Source of the DNA: Pseudonocardia petroleophila
Lineage (GTDB): Bacteria > Actinomycetota > Actinomycetes > Mycobacteriales > Pseudonocardiaceae
DNA length: 64,000 nucleotides
Direction of reading: 5' to 3'
NCBI RefSeq assembly: GCF_014235185.1
Contig: NZ_CP060131.1
Coordinates: forward strand, 5,463,501 to 5,527,500
Below the pieces are notes generated by a model, which had not been told where the DNA came from, ran no database searches, and saw only the letters and a program-made list of their open reading frames with translations. The translations under genes were made by a program, and so were the position numbers. The first letter of the stretch is position 1. Each line of letters opens with the position of its first letter. Below, piece by piece: positions 55,275-63,498 of this stretch.

Positions 55275-56623
55275 GACTGCACGCCCCCCGTGTCCGAACC
55301 CGCGGGCGACGGCTCGTCGGCCAGCGTGCGGTCGGCCGTCGCGCCCTCCGCGATCGCCGTGCCGCTCGCGTCGGCCGCGCTCTGCCCCTCGGCGATCATG
55401 CCGAACCACTTCGCCGCGGTGTCGACGTCCTTGTCGCCGCGCCCGGACAGGTTCACCAGCACGACCCCCTCGGGGCCGAGCTCGCGGCCCAGGCGCAGCG
55501 CACCGGCGATGGCGTGCGCCGACTCGATCGCCGGGATGATCCCCTCGGTGCGGCACAGCAGCGCGAACGCGTCCATCGCCTCGGCGTCGGTGACCGGCTC
55601 GTAGGTGGCGCGGCCGATGTCCTTGAGCAGCGCGTGCTCCGGGCCGACGCCGGGGTAGTCGAGCCCCGCGGAGATCGAGTACGACTCGCTGGTCTGCCCG
55701 TCCTCGTCCTGCAGCAGGTAGCTCATCGCCCCGTGCAGCGCGCCCGGCGACCCCTCGGTGAGCGTGGCCCCGTGCCGCCCCGTCTCCACGCCGTCACCGC
55801 CCGGCTCGAAGCCGACCAGCCGCACGTCGGCGTCGTCTAGGAAGGCGTGGAAGATCCCGATGGCGTTGGACCCTCCGCCGACGCAGGCGGCGATCGCGTC
55901 GGGCAGCCGGCCGGTGCGGGCGAGCACCTGCTCGCGCGCCTCCAGCCCGATGATCCGGTGGAAGTCGCGCACCATCATCGGGAACGGGTGCGGCCCGGCG
56001 ACCGTGCCGAGCAGGTAGTGCGTCTCGTCGACGTTGGTGACCCAGTCGCGCAGGGCCTCGTTGATCGCGTCCTTGAGCGTGCGCGACCCGGTCTTCACCG
56101 GGACCACGGTGGCGCCGAGCAGCCGCATCCGGGCGACGTTGAGCGCCTGGCGCTCGGTGTCGACCTCGCCCATGTAGACGACGCACTCCAGGCCCATCAG
56201 CGCGCACGCGGTGGCCGTGGCGACGCCGTGCTGGCCCGCCCCGGTCTCGGCGATGACGCGGGTCTTGCCCATCCGCTTGGTCAGCAGCGCCTGACCCAGC
56301 ACGTTGTTGATCTTGTGGGAGCCGGTGTGGTTGAGGTCCTCGCGCTTGAGCAGGATCCGGGCGCCCCCCGCGTGCCCGGAGAGCCGGGTGGCGTCGGTGA
56401 GCGGCGAGGGCCGGCCGGAGTAGTCGCGGTGCAGGCGGTCGAGCTCGTCGAGGAACTCCCGGTCGCCGCGGGCCTTCTCGTAGGCCACCTCGAGCTCGTC
56501 GAGCGCCGCGACCAGTGCCTCGGGGACGAATCGGCCGCCGTAGCGCCCGAAGTGCCCGCGGTCGTCGGGCTCGTGTCCCGAGGGCGTCTCGATGCCCTCG
56601 CTGGCCTGCGCTGTGGTGCTCAC
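55271..56623 (-). CDS. trpB: Tryptophan synthase beta chain
   Basis: A 450-residue PLP enzyme that joins indole and serine to tryptophan. HFGRYGGRFVPEALVAALDELE is the family start. KREDLNHTGSHKINNVLGQALL carries the PLP Lys, ETGAGQHGVATATACALMGLECVVYMG follows, and GGGSNAIGIFHAFLDDADVRLVGFEPGG binds the PLP phosphate. The tail of about 45 residues (AEGQSAADASGTAIAEGATADRT) is low-complexity. trpC lies 14 bases upstream. Confidence 0.97.
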   Translation of the reverse strand: MSTTAQASEGIETPSGHEPDDRGHFGRYGGRFVPEALVAALDELEVAYEKARGDREFLDELDRLHRDYSGRPSPLTDATRLSGHAGGARILLKREDLNHTGSHKINNVLGQALLTKRMGKTRVIAETGAGQHGVATATACALMGLECVVYMGEVDTERQALNVARMRLLGATVVPVKTGSRTLKDAINEALRDWVTNVDETHYLLGTVAGPHPFPMMVRDFHRIIGLEAREQVLARTGRLPDAIAACVGGGSNAIGIFHAFLDDADVRLVGFEPGGDGVETGRHGATLTEGSPGALHGAMSYLLQDEDGQTSESYSISAGLDYPGVGPEHALLKDIGRATYEPVTDAEAMDAFALLCRTEGIIPAIESAHAIAGALRLGRELGPEGVVLVNLSGRGDKDVDTAAKWFGMIAEGQSAADASGTAIAEGATADRTLADEPSPAGSDTGGVQS

Positions 56624-56637
56624 ACCGGAACCCTAGG

Positions 56638-57468
56638 TCAGCGGACCATCCGGCTGCACGAGGGATGAAAGCCGGCCGCCACCAGGCCGCGCACCGCGGC
56701 GAGCGGGTCGCCGCTGGTGACCAGCCCCTCGCCGACGAGCACCGCGTCGGCGCCCCATCCGGCGTAGGTGAGCAGGTCGCCCGGGCCGCGCACGCCGGAC
56801 TCGGCGATCCGCATGACGTCGCTGGGCAGGCCGGGCGCGATCTGCCCGAACACCGTGCGGTCGACCTCGAGGGTGTGCAGGTTGCGCGCGTTGACGCCGA
56901 TGACCTTGGCCCCCGCCTCCAGCGCGCGGTCGGCCTCCTCCTCGGTGTGCACCTCGACGAGCGCGGTCATCCCGAGGGACTCGACGCGGTCGAGCAGGGA
57001 GTCGAGCGCGTTCTGCTCCAGCGCGGCGACGATCAGCAGCACCAGGTCGGCGCCGTAGGCCCGCGCCTCGTGCACCTGGTACGGGCTGACGATGAAGTCC
57101 TTGCGCAGCACCGGCACGTCGACGGCGGCGCGCACGGCCACGAGGTCGGCGAGCGAGCCGCCGAAGCGCCGCTCCTCGGTGAGCACGCTGATGACCCGCG
57201 CACCGCCCTCGGCGTAGGACGCCGCGAGCTCGGCCGGGTCGGCGATGGAGGCCAGCGACCCCTTCGACGGGCTGGCCCGCTTGACCTCCGCGATCACGCC
57301 GATGCCCGGGGCGCGCAGCGCGGCCATGACGTCGCGGGCCGGGGCGGCCGCGGCGGCGCGCCGCTTGATCTCGGCGAAGTCGACGGCGGCCTCCCGCACC
57401 GCGAGATCGGCGCGTGCCCCGTCCACGATGGACTCGAGGACACTTCCGCCTGCAGAGCTGTGGTCCAC
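56638..57468 (-). CDS. trpC: Indole-3-glycerol phosphate synthase
   Basis: A 276-residue TIM barrel closing the indole ring. SVLESIVDGARADLAVREAAV opens it, then VIAEVKRASPSKGSLASIADPAELAASYAEGGARVISVLTEERRFGGS with the catalytic Lys, VPVLRKDFIVSPYQVHEARAYGADLVLLIVAAL, VIGVNARNLHTLEVD and IAESGVRGPGDLLTYAGWGADAVLVGEGLV. I start at GTG 57468 (MDHSSAGGSVLES); the frame stays open to 57522. Confidence 0.96.
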   Translation of the reverse strand: MDHSSAGGSVLESIVDGARADLAVREAAVDFAEIKRRAAAAAPARDVMAALRAPGIGVIAEVKRASPSKGSLASIADPAELAASYAEGGARVISVLTEERRFGGSLADLVAVRAAVDVPVLRKDFIVSPYQVHEARAYGADLVLLIVAALEQNALDSLLDRVESLGMTALVEVHTEEEADRALEAGAKVIGVNARNLHTLEVDRTVFGQIAPGLPSDVMRIAESGVRGPGDLLTYAGWGADAVLVGEGLVTSGDPLAAVRGLVAAGFHPSCSRMVR

Positions 57469-57523
57469 GCGGTATCGCCCCCCTTCCGGATCGCACCTAC
57501 CGGTCTGGATCCCGCCGGTCATG

Positions 57524-58078
57524 CTAGTCAGGCCCCGCCGTCGGGTCCCGACCGGCGTCGAGGTCCTGCCAGGCGGCGCGGTCGGGATCGGTCGGCGCCG
57601 GGCGGGCCCCGGGGGCGGCGTAGCGGGCCCCGAGGCGCGGCAGGCGGCGCTCGCGGACCAGCACGACGGCCCCGACGACGACCGGCAGCGCGCCGCCGAG
57701 GACGGCGAGCCACCACGCGGGCGTGGTCGACGTCGGGACGTCGCCGGGGGGCACGGCGGACGTCACCGCCCCCACGGCGACCGCGGCCCCGGCCAGCACC
57801 AGCAGCACCCCGACGGCGCGGCGCACCAGCCCTCCGGTCGCGACGACGCCCGCCACCCCCGCCAGTGCCAGCAGCGCGACCCCGCCGAGCGCGGGAAGGG
57901 CGTCGGCGCCGGTGACGTCGGCGACCTGCCGCCCGCCGCCCGCCACCGCGGTCGTGACGCGGTACCAGACGGCCTGCGAGGCGCCCCAGAGCGCGGCCGC
58001 CGCGGCGACCAGCCCGGCGCAGACCAGGCCGAGGGTGCGCGGGGACCGGGGCTCCCCGGCCGCTCCGGTCGCGGTCAC
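57524..58078 (-). CDS. Trp-operon membrane protein, TIGR02234 family
   Basis: A 184-residue membrane protein found between trpE and trpC in actinobacterial trp operons. It has about four helices (residues about 12-32, 56-74, 80-100 and 122-142) and a polar tail (RAAWQDLDAGRDPTAGPD). The family signature includes WYRVTTAVAGGGRQVADVTGADALPALGGVALLALAG. Function is unknown; an accessory role in Trp transport or synthesis is inferred from linkage. GTG 58078 overlaps the trpE stop (GTGA). Confidence 0.9.
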   Translation of the reverse strand: MTATGAAGEPRSPRTLGLVCAGLVAAAAALWGASQAVWYRVTTAVAGGGRQVADVTGADALPALGGVALLALAGVAGVVATGGLVRRAVGVLLVLAGAAVAVGAVTSAVPPGDVPTSTTPAWWLAVLGGALPVVVGAVVLVRERRLPRLGARYAAPGARPAPTDPDRAAWQDLDAGRDPTAGPD

Positions 58079-59610
58079 GCCGGTCGCAGCGTGGCCGCCG
58101 TCGCCACCGCCGACAGCACCGCGCGGGCCTTGTTCAGGCACTCGGTGTCCTCGGCGACCGGGTCGGAGTCGGCCACGATCCCGCCCCCGGCCTGCACGTA
58201 CGCCACCCCGTCGCGGACGAGCGCGGTGCGGATGGCGATCGCGGTGTCGGCGTTGCCGGCGAAGTCGAGGTAGCCGACGATCCCGCCGTAGAGCCCGCGC
58301 CGGGTCGGCTCCAGCTCCTCGATGATCGCCATCGCGCGCGGCTTCGGCGCCCCGGACAGCGTGCCGGCGGGGAAGCAGGCCGTCACGGCGTCGAAGGCGT
58401 TGCGGTCGCGGCGCAGGCGCCCGGTCACCGTCGACACCAGGTGCATGACGTGGCTGTAGCGCTCCACCGAGAAGAACGAGTGCACCTTGACCGTGCCGGG
58501 ATCGCAGACGCGCCCGAGGTCGTTGCGCCCGAGGTCGACGAGCATGACGTGCTCGGCGCGCTCCTTCTCGTCGGTGCGCAGGTCCTTCTCGAGCTGGAGG
58601 TCCTCCTCCTCGGTGGCCCCGCGCCAGCGCGTGCCCGCGATGGGGTGCGTGGTGGCGACCCCGTCCACGACCGTGACCAGCGCCTCCGGGGAGGACCCGA
58701 CGATGTGGAAGCGGCTCGCGTCGGCGGCCTCCAGGTTGAGCAGGTACATGTACGGGCTGGGGTTGGTGGCGCGTAGGACGCGGTAGACGTCGAGCGGGTC
58801 GGCGTCGCACGCGGTCTCGAAGCGCTGCGACACGACGACCTGGAACGCCTCCCCGGCCCGGATCTGCTCCTTGGCGACCTCGACGGCGGCGTGGTGCTGC
58901 GCGGGGGTGCGGCGGCGGACGAAGTCGGGTTCGGCCGGCGCGTACACCGCGACCGTCGACGGGGCGGGGGCGGCCAGTTCCCCGGTCATCCGGTCCAGCC
59001 GGGCGACGGCGTCGTCGTAGGCCTCGTCGACGCGCTCGTCGGAGGCGTCCCAGTTGATCGCGTTGGCGATCAGCGTGATCGTGCCCTCGTGGTGGTCGAC
59101 CGCGGCCAGGTCGGTGGCCAGCAGCATCACCAGCTCGGGGATGCCCAGGTCGTCCTCGGCGAGCGACGGGAGCCGCTCCAGCCGGCGCACGACGTCGTAG
59201 CCGAGGTACCCGACCATCCCCCCGGTCAGCGGCGGCAGCCCGGGCAGCGGCTCGCTGTGCAGCTCCTCGACGACGGTGCGCAGCGCCGCGATCGGGTCGC
59301 CCTCGGTGGGGAGCCCGGCCGGCACGTCGCCGGTCCAGGTCAGCTCCCCGTCGACGACGGTCAGCGCCGCCGCGGACCGCGCACCCACGAACGACCAGCG
59401 CGACCAGGACCGCCCGTTCTCCGCGGACTCGAACAGGAACGTGCCGGGACGGTCACCGGCCAGCTTGCGGAAGACCCCGACGGGGGTCTCGTCGTCGGCG
59501 AGCAGGCGGCGGGAGACCGGGATGACCCGGTGCCCCGCCGCCAGCGCGCGGAACTCCTCACGGCTGGGGGTGACCGCGCCCAGGGTGGGGGCCGAGAACA
59601 GTGCGGTCAT
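58075..59610 (-). CDS. trpE: Anthranilate synthase component I
   Basis: A 511-residue enzyme converting chorismate to anthranilate with ammonia from TrpG, which is not in the window. The feedback Trp site is in FLFESAENGRSWSRWSFVGA. The catalytic domain has EAFQVVVSQRFE, NPSPYMYLLNLEAADASRFHIVGSSPEALV, THPIAGTRWRGATEEEDLQLEKDLRTDEKERAEHVMLVDLGRNDLGRV and AVTACFPAGTLSGAPKPRAMAIIEELEPTRRGLYGG. The ATG follows GAGGATGG. Only 38 bases separate it from the divergent TetR gene, so there is no room for a long attenuator. Confidence 0.97.
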   Translation of the reverse strand: MTALFSAPTLGAVTPSREEFRALAAGHRVIPVSRRLLADDETPVGVFRKLAGDRPGTFLFESAENGRSWSRWSFVGARSAAALTVVDGELTWTGDVPAGLPTEGDPIAALRTVVEELHSEPLPGLPPLTGGMVGYLGYDVVRRLERLPSLAEDDLGIPELVMLLATDLAAVDHHEGTITLIANAINWDASDERVDEAYDDAVARLDRMTGELAAPAPSTVAVYAPAEPDFVRRRTPAQHHAAVEVAKEQIRAGEAFQVVVSQRFETACDADPLDVYRVLRATNPSPYMYLLNLEAADASRFHIVGSSPEALVTVVDGVATTHPIAGTRWRGATEEEDLQLEKDLRTDEKERAEHVMLVDLGRNDLGRVCDPGTVKVHSFFSVERYSHVMHLVSTVTGRLRRDRNAFDAVTACFPAGTLSGAPKPRAMAIIEELEPTRRGLYGGIVGYLDFAGNADTAIAIRTALVRDGVAYVQAGGGIVADSDPVAEDTECLNKARAVLSAVATAATLRPA

Positions 59611-59648
59611 GGGGCCATCCTCGCAGGAGCGGGGTGGATGATGTCGGG

Positions 59649-60260
59649 GTGTCCGCCCCCCACGACCCGCCCGCCACCCGTCGCCGGGGCCGCCGCCGGG
59701 CCGGCGAGGAGACCCGCACCGCCCTGCTCTCCGCCGCGCGGTCGGCGTTCGCCGAGCGCGGCTACGACGGCGCGACGATCCGGCACATCGCCGAGCGGGC
59801 CGGCGTCGACCCCGCGATGGTCAACCACTGGTTCGGCTCCAAGGACGCCCTGTTCACCGCGTCGCTCGACATCCCGCTCGACCCCGCCGTCGTCTTCCCC
59901 GAGGTGCTGCGCGGCGACCCTGACCAGCTGGGCGAGCGACTGGTCACGCGGTTCCTCACGATCTGGGACGCCACCGGCGGCGGCCCGATGGCGTCGCTGA
60001 TCCGCAGCGTCGCCGCGCACGACGCGGCCGCGCGGATGCTGCGGGAGTTCGTCACGCGGGTGATCCTCGCGCGGGTCGTCGCGACGCTGGGGCCCGACCA
60101 GGCCGACCTGCGGGCGTCGCTGGTCGGCTCGCAGCTGATCGGGCTGGGGATGGCCCGCTACGTCGTGAAGCTGGAGCCGCTCGCCTCCGCCGACCACGCG
60201 ACGGTCGCGGCCGCGGTCGCGCCGACCATCCAGCGCTACCTCACCGGCCCGCTCACCTGA
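59649..60260 (+). CDS. TetR-family regulator
   Basis: A 203-residue repressor-type protein. The helix-turn-helix is TRTALLSAARSAFAERGYDGATIRHIAERAGVDPAMVNHWFGSKDALFTASL, and the rest is a C-terminal ligand domain of the TetR_C type (LIRSVAAHDAAARMLREFVTRVILARVVATLGPDQADLRASLVGSQLIGLGMARYV). It is divergent from trpE and followed by the convergent two-component regulator gene without a gap. The target may be itself or the block to its right; nothing in the sequence links it to tryptophan. Confidence 0.92.
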   Translation: MSAPHDPPATRRRGRRRAGEETRTALLSAARSAFAERGYDGATIRHIAERAGVDPAMVNHWFGSKDALFTASLDIPLDPAVVFPEVLRGDPDQLGERLVTRFLTIWDATGGGPMASLIRSVAAHDAAARMLREFVTRVILARVVATLGPDQADLRASLVGSQLIGLGMARYVVKLEPLASADHATVAAAVAPTIQRYLTGPLT

Positions 60261-60932
60261 TCAGTCGGCGGGCCGGAACGGGTCGATGAAGCCCGACTCG
60301 TAGGCGCGCACCACGGCCTGCGTCCGGTCCCGGGCGTCCAGCTTGGCCAGGACGTTGCCGACGTGCGTCTTCACCGTCTCGACGCCGAGGACCAGCTCGC
60401 GCGCGATCTCCGCGTTCGACAGCCCGCGCGCGACCCACCGCAGCACCTCCCCCTCGCGCTCGGTGAGGCCCGCGCCGCGCAGGGCGTCGCCGCCGCCCGG
60501 CCCCGGCTGACAGCGCCCGCGGGTCGCCACCAGGTCGCGGACGGCGACGGGGAACAGCAGCGACTCCCCCGCCGCGACCGTGCGCACCGCCTGCACGATC
60601 TCCACCGGCCGGGCGCGCTTGAGCAGGAAGCCGGTCGCGCCCGCGGCGAGGGCGTCGTAGACGTGACCGTCGTTGCCGAACGTGGTGAGCACGAGCACCC
60701 GCGGCGGGTGGTCCATCGTCGAGACGAGGTGGCGCGTGGCGGCGATGCCGTCGACGTCGGGCATGCGGACGTCCATCAGCACGACGTCGGGCCGGTGGCG
60801 CCGGACCAGCCCCGGCACCTCGGACCCGTCGGCGCCCTCGCCGCGCACCTCGATGTCGGGTTCCGCGTCGAGGATGGCCCGCAGGCCGGCGCGGACGAGC
60901 TCCTCGTCGTCGACGAGCACCAGACCGATCAC
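60261..60932 (-). CDS. NarL/LuxR-family response regulator
   Basis: A 223-residue regulator with receiver (IGLVLVDDEELVRAGLRAILD, Asp in PDVVLMDVRMPDVDG, Lys in GATGFLLKRARPVEIVQAVRTVAAG) and a LuxR helix-turn-helix (GLTEREGEVLRWVARGLSNAEIARELVLGVETVKTHVGNVLAKLDARDRTQAVV). GTG 60932 overlaps the kinase stop (GTGA). Its likely site is the 16-bp inverted repeat at 62142-62185 in front of the kinase gene. Confidence 0.94.
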   Translation of the reverse strand: MIGLVLVDDEELVRAGLRAILDAEPDIEVRGEGADGSEVPGLVRRHRPDVVLMDVRMPDVDGIAATRHLVSTMDHPPRVLVLTTFGNDGHVYDALAAGATGFLLKRARPVEIVQAVRTVAAGESLLFPVAVRDLVATRGRCQPGPGGGDALRGAGLTEREGEVLRWVARGLSNAEIARELVLGVETVKTHVGNVLAKLDARDRTQAVVRAYESGFIDPFRPAD

Positions 60933-62110
60933 GCCGTCGATCCTGCCAGCGGGAGCCGCGCGTGCACCCGCCACTCGCCCGACCCGGGTCCCGCCGTCAG
61001 CTCGCCGCCCAGCACCGCGATCCGCTCGCGCATGCCGGTGATCCCGCGCCCGCCGCCCGCCCGCCCGGCGGCGCCGAGGGGGTTGGCCAGCTCCAGGACC
61101 ACGGCGTCCCCGTCGACGGCCACGCGCAGCCGCACCGGCGCCGACCCCGCGTGGCGCGCGGCGTTCGTGAGTCCCTCCTGCACGATCCGGTACGCCTCCC
61201 GCGACACCGCGGGCGGCACGACGTCCGGGGCGCCGCCGACGTCGGCGGTGATCTCCACGCCCGCGGCGCGCGTGGAGTGCAGGAGCGCGTCGAGGTCGCG
61301 CAGGTCGGGCTGCGGGACTCGGTCGGGGGCGTCGTCGGCGCCGTCGCGGAGCAGGCCGAGGACGTGGTCGAGCTCGTCGAGCGCGGTGCGCCCGGCGTCG
61401 GCGATGGCGTCGAGGGCGCGGGCGACGAACGCGGGATCGGAGTCCAGGACCCGGGCCGCGGCACCCGCCTGCAGCGTGGTGACGGTCAGCGCGTGGCCGA
61501 CGGAGTCGTGCAGCTCGCGGGCGAGGCGGTTGCGCTGCGCCAGCGCCCGCTCCGCCTGCCGGGACCGGGCCAGCTCGGCGGCCATCCGCTCGGCCGCCGA
61601 CGGGCCGAGGAGCACCGGGGCGAACCGGGCCACCCCGGCCCCGACGAGGGCGAGCGCCGCGACGAGCGCCGCGACGAGCAGCAGGCCGACCGGGGGCGTC
61701 CAGAACGCGGCGGCCCCGGTGGGCAGGGGCGGGAACGACGACCACGGGGCCAGGACGAACGCCGCCGCCGCCGGCACCGCGACGAGCACGAGCAGCGCCA
61801 CCGCCCCGCCGAGCAGCGCGTTGAGCACCAGCCAGGCCGCGGCGCGGCGCCGGGCCGACCAGGTGTCGGTGTCCGGGTCGGGCAGGTCGACGCCGAGCAG
61901 CGTCCGGGCGGCCGCGATCTCCAGCACCCGCACCCCGGGGACGAACGCCACCCCGATCCCGATCGCGACCGCCGGTGCCAGCAGGACCAGCAGCTCGGCC
62001 CGTCCCAGCCCGGCGGCCGAGGACGCGAACAGCCAGCCCAGCGCCACGTAGGGCAGCAGCAGGACCGCTCCCAGCAGCAGGTGGACGATCCGGCGGGTGA
62101 TCAGAGCCAT
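60929..62110 (-). CDS. LuxR-type system sensor histidine kinase (HisKA_3)
   Basis: A 393-residue kinase. About four membrane helices cover residues 10-175, with no extracytoplasmic domain of any size, so it probably senses the membrane. The HisKA_3 phospho-His is in RNRLARELHDSVGHALTVTTLQAGAAARVL, and the ATPase domain has SREAYRIVQEGLTNAARHAGSAPVRLRV and GRGITGMRERIAVLGGEL. It is the first gene of a kinase-regulator operon. The divergent membrane gene at 62217 is the probable target or partner. Confidence 0.94.
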   Translation of the reverse strand: MALITRRIVHLLLGAVLLLPYVALGWLFASSAAGLGRAELLVLLAPAVAIGIGVAFVPGVRVLEIAAARTLLGVDLPDPDTDTWSARRRAAAWLVLNALLGGAVALLVLVAVPAAAAFVLAPWSSFPPLPTGAAAFWTPPVGLLLVAALVAALALVGAGVARFAPVLLGPSAAERMAAELARSRQAERALAQRNRLARELHDSVGHALTVTTLQAGAAARVLDSDPAFVARALDAIADAGRTALDELDHVLGLLRDGADDAPDRVPQPDLRDLDALLHSTRAAGVEITADVGGAPDVVPPAVSREAYRIVQEGLTNAARHAGSAPVRLRVAVDGDAVVLELANPLGAAGRAGGGRGITGMRERIAVLGGELTAGPGSGEWRVHARLPLAGSTA

Positions 62111-62141
62111 GGGTCGATCGTCGCAGCCCCGGCGGTCCGCG

Positions 62142-62185
62142 ACCTCCCTCGCGCGGGGGAGGCCGTCCGCCCGCGCGAGGGAGGT
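62142..62185. promoter_or_regulatory. 16-bp perfect inverted repeat between kinase and membrane gene
   Basis: ACCTCCCTCGCGCGGG (62142-62157) and its exact reverse complement (62170-62185) are separated by 12 bases. The element lies in the 106-base divergent region, 32 bases from each start codon. Its length and symmetry fit a dimeric regulator site, most simply the LuxR-type regulator encoded by this operon. Confidence 0.7.
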
Positions 62186-62216
62186 GCGGGGGCCGCCGCG
62201 CGGACAGGCTCCCCCC

Positions 62217-63106
62217 ATGACACCTCTCGCGCACCGCGCCCTCGGCTGGGCCGCCGCCACCGGAACCCTGCCGTACCTGACCCTCAAGGCCCTGTGGCTC
62301 ACCGGCAGCGACGTCGGCACGACCGATCCCGCGCTGGTGCACAGCCCGGCGATGGTCGTGCTCAACGGGGTCACCGCCGTGCTCGACCTCGTGGTGATCG
62401 CGCTGGCGCTGGCCCTGACCCACCCGGTCGGGCGACGGCTGCCCGCGTGGCTCGTGCTGCTGCCGATGTGGGTCGGTAGCGGCCTGCTGGTGCCGGTGGC
62501 GGTGGGCGTCCTGCCTGCGACGCTGCTGGCGAGCGCCGACCCGTCCACCCCGCCGGACTTCCTGGAGTCCTGGGTGCGGCCGCTGGTCTACGGCGGGTTC
62601 GCCTGGCAGGCGGTGTTCCTGCTGGCCGCGTTCGCGCTGCACGCCCGGGCGCGGTGGTCACCCGCCCGCGGGACCTCGCCCCTGCTCCCGGTCACCGCCA
62701 CGGGCGGGATCGTGCTGGCGATGCTCTCCGGGGTGCTGCACGTCGTCCTCGCGGTGCGGACCGGCGTGCCCGCCGCGGCGGTGCAGGAGACCGTGAGTGC
62801 GCTGCTCGCGCTCCTCGGGGCGGCCGGGGTGCTGGGACTGGTCCGGGGGTCCGCGCACCGGGTCGCCGCCGTGGTCGCGGCCTGACCGGCAGCGCCGCGC
62901 TGTTCGCCTGGGGCCTCTGGACGACGGCGCTGGTCGCGACGGCCGCCCCGCTGGTCACCCCCGACGCGGTCGCGGGCGCCGCCCACCTGACCGGTCTGCT
63001 CGGCGGCTTCGCCCTGGCGGTGGCGGCCCTGCTGGCGGTGACGCCGGACGCCGCCCCGACCCGCACACCCCCGCGAGCCGCCGTCCCCACGCCCGTGGGT
63101 CGCTGA
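62217..63106 (+). CDS. Multi-helix membrane protein broken by a frameshift near 62881
   Basis: The first frame (62217-62885, 222 residues) has about five or six helices (starts TPLAHRALGWAAATGTLPYLTLKALWLTG) and stops after HRVAAVVAA. Immediately after, another frame continues with LTGSAALFAWGLWTTALVATAAPLV and AAHLTGLLGGFALAVAALLAV, two more helices, but has no ATG, GTG or TTG start. Adding one C to the CC at 62881-62882 joins them as VAALTGSAALFAWG, a 296-residue protein. The gene is divergent from a two-component operon; such membrane proteins beside LuxR-type systems are usually of unknown function. Confidence 0.7.
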
Positions 63107-63135
63107 GCCTCCGGCCGAGGGCGGGGTGGTGGGGG

Positions 63136-63498
63136 TCAGGCCGGCGGCAGCAGGACGTCGGTGTCGAAGCAGGTGCGGGTGCCGGTGTGGCAGGCCGGAC
63201 CGGTCTGGTCGACCACCACGACCAGCGCGTCGCCGTCGCAGTCCAGCCGCACCTCGTGCACGGCCTGGGCGTGGCCCGAGCTCTCGCCCTTGACCCAGTA
63301 CTCCTCGCGCGAGCGCGACCAGTACGTCGCCCGGCGGGTGGTGAGGGTGCGGTGCAGCGCCTCGTCGTCCATCCAGGCCACCATCAGCACCTCGCCGGTG
63401 CCGCGCTGCTGGGCGACGGCGCACACGAGCCCGTCCGCGTCGCGCTTGAGCCGGGCCGCGATCGCCGGGTCCAGCGCGGAGTCCAGGACCCGGGTCAT
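63136..63498 (-). CDS. hisI: Phosphoribosyl-AMP cyclohydrolase
   Basis: A 120-residue zinc enzyme opening the adenine ring in histidine synthesis. Motifs are VCAVAQQRGTGEVLMVAWMDDEALHRTLTTRRATYWSRSREEYWVKGESSGHAQAVHEVRLDCDGDALVVVVDQTGPACHTGTRTCF. The Cys in LDCDGD and the two in PACHTGTRTC bind zinc. HisE is not fused. ATG 63498 overlaps the hisF stop (ATGA). Confidence 0.96.
   Translation of the reverse strand: MTRVLDSALDPAIAARLKRDADGLVCAVAQQRGTGEVLMVAWMDDEALHRTLTTRRATYWSRSREEYWVKGESSGHAQAVHEVRLDCDGDALVVVVDQTGPACHTGTRTCFDTDVLLPPA

Noticed and set aside
59611..59648. A trp attenuator or T-box before trpE
   Set aside because: Only 38 bases separate trpE from the divergent TetR start, too short for a leader peptide and alternative hairpins.
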